Origin: Oceanicaulis sp052055585
Lineage (GTDB): Bacteria > Pseudomonadota > Alphaproteobacteria > Caulobacterales > Maricaulaceae
Length of the DNA: 64,000 bases
Assembly: GCF_052055585.1 (NCBI RefSeq)
Contig: NZ_CP170485.1
Location: 682,001 to 746,000 of the forward strand
Reading direction: 5' to 3'
Shown here piece after piece: positions 1 to 7,898 of the stretch. A model generated the notes under the pieces. That model was not told the DNA's origin. It saw only the letters and a program-made list of their open reading frames with translations, and made no database searches. Made by a program: the position numbers and the translations under genes. The first letter of the stretch is position 1. Each line of letters starts with the position of its first letter.

Positions 1-2069
1 ACCAGCATGCCTGCCGCCGCGGCGATGGCCAGGAAGCCGAGCGCGCTTGCGCCTAGCAGCAGCGTCTTGTTGGAGCTGCGCTTCTCTTTCTCGACCGGCG
101 GTGTCCAGCCGGCTTCGCCGCCACGATTGGCGCGAACCTGCTTGCGGGCCTTGGCCAGGAAGTCTGCATCCGCGGTTGCGCCCATGGCGGCGGGTTTGCG
201 CGGGGCCGGGGCCGGTTCGGGAGCCGGTTCCGGCGCACGGTTCTGCGGTGCTGGCTGGGGCTTCGGCGTTACAACCGGGCCGGGCTCAGGCCGGGTGAAG
301 GAAGAAGGACGCGCCGGTTCCGCCTTGATGTCGAAATCATCATGGGCGGGCAGGGCGAAATCGTCATCCGCATCTTCATTGCTGACCCAGTGGTCAGGGG
401 CTTCGGGCAAGGGCTTTGAGAAGTCATTGATGGCGTCGTCGGCTTGCTGGACGATAGCCTTGGACTCTTCCTTGTCCTTGGACTTGCCCTTGCGGCCTTC
501 AATCGCTTCCAGTCGAATCGCCAGCGCATTCATCGCCTTCTGAACAGGCGAGAGCGCTTCGGATGTGTCCTGACGGGCCTGATCCAGACGCTCGTGCAGG
601 CCGGTCATGGCCTGTTCGATGCGCTGGGCCGTGCGTTCTTCAGAAGCGCGAATCCGGGTTTCAAGATCCTGCTCGGAATTGGTCGAGCGAGAATGTTCGA
701 GACGTTCAACAACCTGGGCCATGCGTTCGCCCGCTGCTTCGACCGCCTGCGCTGACCGATGCTCAGCCTGCTGCACGCGATCTGCCAAGTTTTCCCCAAG
801 CTTGGCCACCTGTTCGCCAATCCGCCGCATGGCGACAGTGTTGTCCTGGCGAACTTTTTCGAGACGCGCTTCGATGTCGGCGCGATCTTCTTTTGATTGT
901 CGTTTGGCTTCGGCTTCGTCCAGACGGCGCTGAAGACGCTGCTCGGACCGATCCAGTCTCTGGTCCACGGCGCGCGCCAGTCGGGCCACTTCCGCGCCAA
1001 TGCGCTGAAGGGAGTCAGACTGGCGCTGCTCAGCGGCGCGCAAACGTGTTTCCGCATCCGCCAGCGCGCGCTCAAGTCGCGGGCTGTCAGCGTTTTTGGA
1101 CACTTCGGCGATCTGACGCGCACATTCGCTGCGCGTATCACGGATTACGTCGGCGACCTCGCGCGCCAGCGCATCAATGCGGCGCTGGACGTCTTCATCC
1201 TTGAGCGCGTTCGACTGGACGCTTTCCAGCTGACGCAGGCGCGCATCAAGCTTTTCCTGCGATCCCGCCAACGCTTCAGCGGCCCGTTGGGTGGCGCTTT
1301 CAGCAGAAATGATGCGGCTTTGCAGCGAACGGGACGTGTCCTGCAAATCAGAGAGCAGCGACTGGGTGCGCTCATCTCTGGTCTCGACCAGATCGCGCAG
1401 GGCGCGGGTCTCGTCGGTCAGGGTCTTTTCGGTGTCTTCCAGACGCTGGCCCAGCTTTTCAAGGCCCCGCTCGGCGCTGTCGCGACGGCGTTCTTCCTTG
1501 TGCGCCAGATTATCCAGCTCGGTGCGGACATCGCGCTCTGTCTCGTAAAGACGGCCCGCCAGCTTGCCGACCGTGGTCTCGACCGCTTTCACCGCTGCCG
1601 GGTCCGCGCCATTGCCGGTGCCGGTGCGTTCCAGACGCCTCACGCGATCAAGCAGTTCGTCCTGCTGCGCGCGCGTGCGTTTGAGCGCGTCCTGCGCGCT
1701 TTCGCCATCCTCATCCACGCTGTCCTCGATCATGTCGAGGCGGCGCGAGATCGCGGTGACGGACTGATCGATATGTGACAGCGCCTGTGTGGAGCGACGT
1801 TCAGAGGCTTCAAGCCGGTCGGAGAGACGCTGAACCAGCTCGCTCAGCTGGTCGTCATGACCGGGACCGCCATCATCGCCGCCGCCGAAACCGGGGAAGC
1901 GGGAGAGTTGGTCATCCCAGTCCTTGGCGTTGTCGGACACGCCGTCATCCATGATGACACGATTGAGCCATTCGCCCAGCGTCATACCCTCACGCCTCGC
2001 CGCAGATTTGGCGAGGGCGCGGGCGCGGGGATCAATCCCCTTCACACTCCAGGGCGCCACAGGCGGCAT
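1..2069 (-). CDS. podJ: PodJ-like polar localisation protein (C-terminal part beyond window)
   Basis: The minus-strand frame opens at an ATG (2069) with an in-frame TGA three codons upstream, and stays open to base 1, so the 3' part is missing. The N-terminus carries the PodJ signature WSVKGIDPRAR followed by MTLGEWLNRVIMDD. Residues ~60-480 are long charged coiled coil rich in E, R, Q and A. A proline-rich linker follows (PEPAPEPAPAPRKP), then a hydrophobic segment beginning GASALGFLAIAAAAG at the window edge, as expected for the single membrane helix of PodJ. In Caulobacter PodJ is a pole-organising scaffold with a cytoplasmic coiled coil and a periplasmic Sel1/peptidoglycan-binding tail; that tail would lie outside the window. 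Family assignment rests on the N-terminal motif and architecture. Other PodJ/SEL1-type proteins share this N-terminus, so orthology is likely, not proven. Confidence 0.8.
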   Translation of the reverse strand, partial: MPPVAPWSVKGIDPRARALAKSAARREGMTLGEWLNRVIMDDGVSDNAKDWDDQLSRFPGFGGGDDGGPGHDDQLSELVQRLSDRLEASERRSTQALSHIDQSVTAISRRLDMIEDSVDEDGESAQDALKRTRAQQDELLDRVRRLERTGTGNGADPAAVKAVETTVGKLAGRLYETERDVRTELDNLAHKEERRRDSAERGLEKLGQRLEDTEKTLTDETRALRDLVETRDERTQSLLSDLQDTSRSLQSRIISAESATQRAAEALAGSQEKLDARLRQLESVQSNALKDEDVQRRIDALAREVADVIRDTRSECARQIAEVSKNADSPRLERALADAETRLRAAEQRQSDSLQRIGAEVARLARAVDQRLDRSEQRLQRRLDEAEAKRQSKEDRADIEARLEKVRQDNTVAMRRIGEQVAKLGENLADRVQQAEHRSAQAVEAAGERMAQVVERLEHSRSTNSEQDLETRIRASEERTAQRIEQAMTGLHERLDQARQDTSEALSPVQKAMNALAIRLEAIEGRKGKSKDKEESKAIVQQADDAINDFSKPLPEAPDHWVSNEDADDDFALPAHDDFDIKAEPARPSSFTRPEPGPVVTPKPQPAPQNRAPEPAPEPAPAPRKPAAMGATADADFLAKARKQVRANRGGEAGWTPPVEKEKRSSNKTLLLGASALGFLAIAAAAGML

Positions 2070-2112
2070 GCCGACTCATCTCCATTGTCCAGCCTCGACC
2101 CTATAGACGCGG

Positions 2113-2128
2113 TTAATATTGTGTAAAC
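2113..2128. promoter_or_regulatory. possible CtrA-type box upstream of podJ-like gene
   Basis: TTAA, seven bases, then TAAAC lies about 45-60 bp upstream of the podJ-like start. It differs by one base from the CtrA consensus TTAA-N7-TTAAC. PodJ is cell-cycle controlled in Caulobacter, so the position is sensible. A single degenerate site is weak evidence. Confidence 0.3.
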
Positions 2129-2267
2129 CAGTCTGGCGGGCGCCATATCTGGTATTTCCACATGGAATCACCGCTCCGGCGGGCGAACGCACGGACCCAA
2201 CTCTGAATCAAGAGCAGGTGATGCGGTTAACGCCTCGTAAATCTCTCTTAAACTGGAGAGAATCTGA

Positions 2268-3716
2268 TCACTGAACCGGAGTGGAGGAGGCGGAAGGCAG
2301 CCAGTAGGGAGCCAGTTCGCTCATGCGCGCTTCCAGAAGGTCGGCCTGAGCCAGCGGCGTATCGGCCACCGGGCGGGGCAGTCGTCGTCCCAGGTCAAAC
2401 AGGGACCAGGCCGGCGCCGGCGCCCCGGCCGCCAGATACCGCTGGCCAAGCTGCCAGTAGGCGTCGGGGGCGTAGGGGTCGAGGATCAGGGCTTCCGCCA
2501 GCAATTGCGCGGGATCAAGGTCGGGACGCGCTTGCAGTCCGACCCGGCCCCAGCTGATCAGGGCATTGGCCGTCAGAAGGCGCGCGGCGGCGCCGGCATG
2601 GCCCTCGCGGTCGATGAAGGGCGAGATGAGCTCGACCGCGCGCGCCGGATCATTCTGCGCCAGAGCTTCCAGGCCTTCAGAGAGGGCGCGGAAGTCTTCA
2701 TCCTCACGTCCTTGCAGGGCCAGGGCGCTGGCATAGGCGCAGGTCAAACGCTCAGAGCCGATGGAGGCTTCGGGGCAGGGGCCGAAATTGTGGGTTTCCT
2801 GCAGCTGGACCAGCAGCGCGCCAGCATAATCGCTGTCTTCCTGAAGGCTCTGGCTTTCGTCAAAGAAGTCCTGAACGCTGGGCTCGGCCTCGCTCGAAAG
2901 GGCCTCTTGCGCCGCATCAAGAACGCGGCTGAGCCGATCCGCGCCCGCGTAGATCATTGTCGCGTCCTCGGGCAGGGGCGGCAGAAGGGGCGGATCGATC
3001 TCGGTTTCATCCACGCGGGTCCAGCGCTCAAGGCGGCCTGCCGGGCTGTCCGGGCTGTAGACGATGAAGCTGAAGGCGCAGGGAAACTGCGCGGACCGGG
3101 ACAGTCGGGCCAGAATGTCGGGATGGATGGGCGCCACATAAGGCAGCCAGGCCAGGGCGCTGGCGGAATGGGGCGCGTCAAGTGCGGGCGCTTCGCACGC
3201 GCTGTCCTCGCCGCCATAATCGGCGGTGAACACCAGCTCGTCATTATAGAGCGCCATGAATCCATTGGCCGTTTCGGTCAGGGCCATGGAGCCGCTCTGG
3301 CTGGCGACGCCGGTCGCCGCTTCCAGCCAGACCCGGTCAAAGGTGCCCGCGCTGCCGAAATTGATGACCTCGCGTCGGCCGCCTTCGCTGAGCGCCACAT
3401 AGATGTCGAGATGGCGCCGCGCTTCGGCGTACAGGCTGGTCTTGATGATGTCGGTCTGGTTCGGCGCCTGGGCGAAGAGGGCACGGTCGCCGGCGTCCAG
3501 CCACATCTGCGCGCCTTGTTCGGTCACCCAACTGGCCCAGTCCTGACCATAGCGGACGCTGCGGGTCCGCTCGCCGCGCACCGTGTTTGTGCTGACCGAT
3601 GAAATCTCGACCTGCCAGACTGCCGGGACCTCGTCGGGAATGGCCGGCGCGGTTTCGCTTTGCGCCCAGGCTGTGGGCAACAGGAAAAGGCAGGCGGCGA
3701 ACGCGATCAGGCGCAT
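2268..3716 (-). CDS. secreted hypothetical protein with TPR-like C-terminus
   Basis: 482 residues if translation starts at the ATG at 3716; a TTG two codons upstream is the alternative. A clear Sec signal peptide (MRLIAFAACLFLLPTAWA) predicts export to the periplasm. The middle of the protein has no motif I recognise. It contains several cysteines (SACEAP, FPCAFS, GPCPEA, LTCAYA) that could form disulphides. The last ~170 residues are alanine/leucine-rich helices resembling TPR or Sel1-like repeats (for example LDPYAPDAYWQLGQRYLAAG). It is convergent with nothing and stands alone between podJ and the merR promoter. Function unknown. Confidence 0.75.
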   Translation of the reverse strand: MRLIAFAACLFLLPTAWAQSETAPAIPDEVPAVWQVEISSVSTNTVRGERTRSVRYGQDWASWVTEQGAQMWLDAGDRALFAQAPNQTDIIKTSLYAEARRHLDIYVALSEGGRREVINFGSAGTFDRVWLEAATGVASQSGSMALTETANGFMALYNDELVFTADYGGEDSACEAPALDAPHSASALAWLPYVAPIHPDILARLSRSAQFPCAFSFIVYSPDSPAGRLERWTRVDETEIDPPLLPPLPEDATMIYAGADRLSRVLDAAQEALSSEAEPSVQDFFDESQSLQEDSDYAGALLVQLQETHNFGPCPEASIGSERLTCAYASALALQGREDEDFRALSEGLEALAQNDPARAVELISPFIDREGHAGAAARLLTANALISWGRVGLQARPDLDPAQLLAEALILDPYAPDAYWQLGQRYLAAGAPAPAWSLFDLGRRLPRPVADTPLAQADLLEARMSELAPYWLPSASSTPVQ

Positions 3717-3846
3717 TTGCAAATCCTTGGCCGGGAGAACGGCGAGTCTGCTTCAGTTAACCGCCAAATCAATCGAGGAATGCGGCGGGGTCAAGGCGTC
3801 TATAAGACAAGGTTGAGGGCGTCGCACGGATGTCATGAGATTGACG

Positions 3847-3862
3847 TTGACGTTCACGTCAA
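3847..3862. promoter_or_regulatory. palindromic operator upstream of merR-type gene
   Basis: TTGACGTTCACGTCAA is a perfect 7-bp inverted repeat with a 2-bp centre, 20 bp before the MerR-family ATG. A third TTGACG copy directly precedes it (3841-3846). Short palindromes of this kind are bound by MerR-family (LiuR-like) regulators of acyl-CoA catabolism, so autoregulation and control of the downstream beta-oxidation genes are likely. Binding by this particular protein is inference. Confidence 0.6.
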
Positions 3863-3882
3863 GGCGCATACACTCCCCCGCC

Positions 3883-4374
3883 ATGACTCAGACCGCGCCT
3901 TCTGATGTTGAACTGTCCATCCGCGAGATCGCGGAGCGGTTCGACGTAACGCCGCGCACCCTGCGCTTTTACGAGCAGAAAGGCCTGCTCAATCCCAAGC
4001 GCCGGGGCGGGTCGCGCTGGTACTCTGCTGCGGATGTGGCGCGTCTGTCGCTGATCCTGCGCGGTCGCCGCGTCGGCTTCTCGCTGGAGGAGATCGGTGA
4101 GATGCTCGATCTGGAAGCGCTCGCCGCCCGGTCGCACGAAACCCTGTCGCGCAATCTCAAACGGTTCCGCGCGCGCATTACGGTGCTCGAACAGCAACGC
4201 AATGATATTGAAGACGCGCTGGCGGAACTCAATGCGGGCTGCGCCTGGCTTGAAGAGCGGCTGGCCGACCGCGAGCCGTCTGAAGACATCAAGCGCCGCG
4301 CCGCCGCCTTCGAAGCGCTGGCGTCCGCCCGACTGACGCAATGGTCCGGCCATGCGCCGGACGATCCGATATGA
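3883..4374 (+). CDS. MerR-family transcriptional regulator of fatty-acid degradation
   Basis: Start chosen at the ATG at 3883 (MTQTAPSD). The upstream start at 3835 would place the operator inside the coding region. 163 residues. An N-terminal MerR winged helix (IREIAERFDVTPRTLRFYEQ) is followed by the RGRRVGFSLEEIGEML segment and a dimerisation coiled coil (~residues 80-130). It has no cysteine-based metal site: a single Cys occurs in NAGCAW, so metal sensing as in MerR/CueR is unlikely. Similar regulators sit beside acyl-CoA dehydrogenases in many alphaproteobacteria. Its palindrome lies just upstream and the beta-oxidation genes follow on the same strand. A likely ligand is an acyl-CoA (inference). 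Confidence 0.85.
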   Translation: MTQTAPSDVELSIREIAERFDVTPRTLRFYEQKGLLNPKRRGGSRWYSAADVARLSLILRGRRVGFSLEEIGEMLDLEALAARSHETLSRNLKRFRARITVLEQQRNDIEDALAELNAGCAWLEERLADREPSEDIKRRAAAFEALASARLTQWSGHAPDDPI

Positions 4375-4468
4375 CGCTTTCGCGAAGAGCTTGTGACAGG
4401 GCTCGACGCGCACCGGCCGACATGGCCCCATACCTATAACCACCTCGACCCCTACGGAGACGGTCCCC

Positions 4469-6250
4469 ATGCCCGACTACAAGGCCCCAAATCGAGACCA
4501 GAAGTTTGTGCTGAACGAGCTCTTGAATGTTCAGCAATACAGCGACATTCCCGGCTTCGCGGATGCGTCCGAGGATATCGTCAACGCCATCCTGGAAGAG
4601 GGCGGCAAGTTCTGCGAAGGCGTTCTGCACCCGCTCAACAAGGTCGGCGACCATGAGGGCTGCAAGCTTGATGACGGCGTGGTCACCACCCCGACCGGCT
4701 TCAAGGGCGCTTATGACCAGATGACCGAAGCCGGCTGGACCGCACTGTCCGCCCCGGCCGAGTTCGGCGGTCAGGCGCTGCCGCACTATCTCAACCTCGC
4801 TTTCAACGAGATGGTCACCAGCTGCAACATGGCGTTCGGCATGTATCCGGGCCTGACCAACGGCGCGGCGCAAGCCCTGCTGGTGGGCGGCACCCAGGAG
4901 CAGAAAGAGCTCTACCTGCCGAAAATGTTCTCCGGCGAATGGTCGGGCACCATGAACCTGACCGAGCCTCATTGCGGCACCGATCTGGGCATGCTGCGCA
5001 CCAAGGCGGTTCCGCAGGGCGACGGCACCTACAAGATCTCCGGCCAGAAAATCTGGATCTCCGCCGGCGAGCACGAGATGAGCGGCAATATCGTTCACCT
5101 GGTGCTGGCGCGCGTTGAAGGCGCGCCGCAGGGCGTCAAAGGCATCTCGCTGTTCGTGGTGCCGAAATACCTGCCGGACGCCGACGGCAATCCGGGCGAG
5201 CGCAACTCGCTCAAATGCGGCGGCCTGGAAGAGAAAATGGGCATTCACGGCAACGCCACCTGCGTCATGAACTATGACGAGGCGACCGGCTGGCTCGTGG
5301 GTGAAGAGAACAAGGGCCTCAAAATCATGTTCGTCATGATGAACGAGGCGCGTCTGGGCGTGGGCCTGCAGGGCCTGGGCCTGGCGGAAACCGCGTACCA
5401 GTACTCTGTGGCGTTTGCGAAAGACCGTATCCAGGGCCGCTCCCTGACCGGTCCGAAGAACCCGGACGGCCCTGCCGACCCGATCATCGTGCACCCCGAT
5501 GTGCGCCGCATGCTGATGGACCAGAAAGTGTTCGTGGAAGGCGCGCGCGCCTTCACCTACTGGACCGCGCTGCAAGGCGATCTCGAGCACAAGGCGACCG
5601 ATGAAGCCGTGCGCGAGAAAGCCGGCGATTTTATGGCGCTGCTGACCCCGATCGTGAAGGGCTACCTCACCGACAAGGGTTATGAGAGCGTCTCCACCGG
5701 CCTGCAGGTTCATGGCGGTTCGGGCTTCACCCGTGAGTGGGGCATCGAACAGCTGCTGCGCGATGCACGCATCACCCTGATCTATGAAGGCACCAACGGC
5801 GTTCAGGCGCTTGATCTGGTGGGCCGCAAGCTGGCCATGGCCGGCATGCGTCCGATCAACTCCTTCTTCGGCGAGCTTGATGATTTCATCGCCGAGAACC
5901 AGGGCAATGCCGACCTCAAGCTCTATGTGGACGGCCTCGCAGACGTCAAAGCCAAGCTCCAGAAAGCCACCAACTGGCTGGTCGAGAAGGGTCTTGAGAA
6001 CTTTGACAATGCCGGCGCGGCCTCGACCGATTACCTGCACCTCTTCGGCCTGACCTGCTTTGCCTATATGTGGGCGAAAATGGCCAAGGTGGCGGCAGCC
6101 AAGAAGGGCGACAGCGACCCGATCTACGCGACCAAGCTCATCACGGCGAAATACTTCGTCGAGCGCTGGCTGCCGCAGGCGGACGCCCATCTGGCCCGCA
6201 TCGAAACCGGCGCCGAGACCATGATGGCCCTCGAAGCCGAGGCGTTCTGA
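4469..6250 (+). CDS. acyl-CoA dehydrogenase, long type with C-terminal extension
   Basis: 593 residues, typical of the ~600-residue FadE-like acyl-CoA dehydrogenases rather than the ~390-residue type. It catalyses the FAD-dependent first step of beta-oxidation, introducing the trans-2 double bond. Visible features are the flavin/substrate motifs MNLTEPHCGTDLG and GQKIWISAGEH, the helix LQVHGGSGFTREWGIEQLLRD, and the catalytic-base motif IYEGTNGVQ with Glu at about residue 440. An extra helical domain with Cys/Tyr/Trp-rich stretches (LFGLTCFAYMW) follows. A GGAGA sequence precedes the ATG. It is separated from the next dehydrogenase by a strong terminator, so it is probably transcribed separately or only partly read through. 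Confidence 0.95.
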   Translation: MPDYKAPNRDQKFVLNELLNVQQYSDIPGFADASEDIVNAILEEGGKFCEGVLHPLNKVGDHEGCKLDDGVVTTPTGFKGAYDQMTEAGWTALSAPAEFGGQALPHYLNLAFNEMVTSCNMAFGMYPGLTNGAAQALLVGGTQEQKELYLPKMFSGEWSGTMNLTEPHCGTDLGMLRTKAVPQGDGTYKISGQKIWISAGEHEMSGNIVHLVLARVEGAPQGVKGISLFVVPKYLPDADGNPGERNSLKCGGLEEKMGIHGNATCVMNYDEATGWLVGEENKGLKIMFVMMNEARLGVGLQGLGLAETAYQYSVAFAKDRIQGRSLTGPKNPDGPADPIIVHPDVRRMLMDQKVFVEGARAFTYWTALQGDLEHKATDEAVREKAGDFMALLTPIVKGYLTDKGYESVSTGLQVHGGSGFTREWGIEQLLRDARITLIYEGTNGVQALDLVGRKLAMAGMRPINSFFGELDDFIAENQGNADLKLYVDGLADVKAKLQKATNWLVEKGLENFDNAGAASTDYLHLFGLTCFAYMWAKMAKVAAAKKGDSDPIYATKLITAKYFVERWLPQADAHLARIETGAETMMALEAEAF

Positions 6251-6261
6251 GACTGACTGCG

Positions 6262-6295
6262 AAAAGCCCTCCGTCCCCGGGATGGAGGGCTTTTT
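6262..6295 (+). terminator. Rho-independent terminator after first acyl-CoA dehydrogenase
   Basis: AAAAGCCCTCC pairs with GGAGGGCTTTTT around an 11-base loop and ends in five T residues. It lies between two functionally related genes, so expression of the downstream genes may depend on read-through or on a promoter overlapping the hairpin. Confidence 0.85.
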
Positions 6296-6323
6296 GCCAA
6301 GACACTTCTGGGAGGAGACAGAA

Positions 6324-7490
6324 ATGACGGCGCAAGTCCTCAATGTGCCCAAGCCTGAATGGCTGGACCAGGAAGACGTGAACATCTTCGACGGGGCTGT
6401 TCGCAGCTTCATCGAAAAGGAAGTCCTGCCCCATGGCGACCGCTGGGAGAAAGCCGGCGTCGTGGATCGCGAGGTCTGGAACAAGGCGGGCGAGAACGGG
6501 CTTCTGTGCCCGGCCGCGCCTGAGGAATACGGCGGAGCGGGCGGCGACTGGCGCCATGACTACGCTTTCCACATGGCCATTTCGGAAATGGGCGTGGATG
6601 GCTGGGGCGCGAGCCTGCACAATTCCATCGTGGCGCCCTATGTCTGGCATTACGGCACCGAAGAGCAGAAGCAGCGCATCCTGCCCAAGCTGATCTCGGG
6701 CGAGTATGTCGGCGCGATCGCCATGACCGAGCCGGGTGCGGGGTCTGACCTGCAAGGCATCAAGACCACGGCCGTCAAGGACGGCAATGGTTACAAGATC
6801 AACGGGTCCAAGACCTTCATTACCAATGGCGGCACCGCGAACTTCATCGTGGTCGTGGCAAAGACCGATCCCAAGGGCGGCGCAAAGGGCACCTCGCTCT
6901 TCCTGATCGAGACTGACGGGCTGGACGGCTTCCGTCGCGGTCGCAATCTCGACAAGGTTGGCATGAAGTCCCAGGACACCGCCGAGCTGTTCTTTGAGGA
7001 CATGAAAGTCCCCGCCGAAGCCCTGCTGGGCGAAGCGGAAGGCCAGGGCTTCTTCCAGCTGATGGAACAGCTGCCGCAAGAGCGTCTTCAGATCGCGGTT
7101 CAGGCCGTGGGCATGATGAAGCGCGCCCTCGCCGAGACCATCGCCTACGTCAAGGAGCGCAACGCGTTCGGCAAGCCGGTGATGGGGTTCCAGAACACCC
7201 AGTTCAAGCTCGCCGAGCTGAAATCCAAGGCGACCATCGCCGAGGTTTTCGTCCAGCATTGCTCTGATCTTCTGATCAAGGGCCAGCTGGATGCGGCGAC
7301 GGCGTCGATGGCGAAATACTGGACGACGGACATCCAGTGCGAGCTGATCGACGAATGCGTCCAGCTGCATGGCGGCTACGGCTTCATGAATGAATACCCG
7401 ATCGCCCGCATGTGGCGGGACTCGCGGGTGCAGCGCATCTATGGCGGCACCAACGAGATCATGAAACTGCTGATCGCCCGGACGCTGTAA
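6324..7490 (+). CDS. acyl-CoA dehydrogenase, LCAD-like
   Basis: Start taken at the ATG at 6324 behind GGGAGGAGA; an earlier in-frame ATG at 6282 lies inside the terminator stem. 388 residues, the normal length for the family. Motifs: AITEPGAGSDLQGIKTTA-type FAD region (AMTEPGAGSDLQG), NGSKTFITNGG, and ECVQLHGGYGFMNEYPIARM. The usual catalytic Glu of the YEGT motif is absent: the sequence is IYGGTNEIMK, as in mammalian long-chain acyl-CoA dehydrogenase. There the base is a helix Glu in the motif QERL, and this protein has PQERLQIAV with Glu at about 253. This suggests long or branched acyl-CoA specificity. First gene of a tight five-gene run. Confidence 0.95.
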   Translation: MTAQVLNVPKPEWLDQEDVNIFDGAVRSFIEKEVLPHGDRWEKAGVVDREVWNKAGENGLLCPAAPEEYGGAGGDWRHDYAFHMAISEMGVDGWGASLHNSIVAPYVWHYGTEEQKQRILPKLISGEYVGAIAMTEPGAGSDLQGIKTTAVKDGNGYKINGSKTFITNGGTANFIVVVAKTDPKGGAKGTSLFLIETDGLDGFRRGRNLDKVGMKSQDTAELFFEDMKVPAEALLGEAEGQGFFQLMEQLPQERLQIAVQAVGMMKRALAETIAYVKERNAFGKPVMGFQNTQFKLAELKSKATIAEVFVQHCSDLLIKGQLDAATASMAKYWTTDIQCELIDECVQLHGGYGFMNEYPIARMWRDSRVQRIYGGTNEIMKLLIARTL

Positions 7491-7898
7491 GTGACGCGCG
7501 GACAGATCATCGTGCTGGCGGCGAGCGGCCTTCTGGCCGCTTGCTCTCAGAGCGCCCCTCAGGCTGAGACTGAGCGGCAGTCGCCGCGTGAGTATTTCGA
7601 GCAGACCTTTTCGGGCCGCTGGGGCGTTGACGCCAGCTGTTCCGAAGAGGGCATGTTCCGGTTCTCGCCCGATCATCTGACGCTGTACGAACGGTCCTGC
7701 GAGGTCATCGGCCTGACCCGCAATTCCGACCGCATGTCGGTGCGCACGCGCTGTCAGGAAGAAGGCCAGCCCATGGCCGACAATACGCACACCCTCTTTC
7801 TCGTCTCTGACGACACAATTCGCGTCGAGGACGGGCATTACGAATGGATACGCCACGCCTGCGGCGCGGTGGAAGCCCAAACACAGGGAGCCCAGTAA
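7491..7898 (+). CDS. small lipoprotein inside the beta-oxidation operon
   Basis: 135 residues starting with GTG immediately after the dehydrogenase stop codon. The N-terminus is a lipoprotein signal with lipobox LLAAC, Cys at residue 17. The rest is a compact domain with cysteines in DASCSEEG, YERSCEV, RTRCQEEG and RHACGAV, compatible with disulphides in the periplasm. I do not recognise the fold. Its spacing (zero on both sides) shows it is co-transcribed with the dehydrogenase and thiolase, but nothing in its sequence indicates a catalytic role. Confidence 0.75.
   Translation: MTRGQIIVLAASGLLAACSQSAPQAETERQSPREYFEQTFSGRWGVDASCSEEGMFRFSPDHLTLYERSCEVIGLTRNSDRMSVRTRCQEEGQPMADNTHTLFLVSDDTIRVEDGHYEWIRHACGAVEAQTQGAQ

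Noticed and set aside
4289..6484. 731-codon minus-strand frame opposite the first acyl-CoA dehydrogenase
   Set aside because: Shadow of a clear FadE-type gene; no conserved motifs and no ribosome site.
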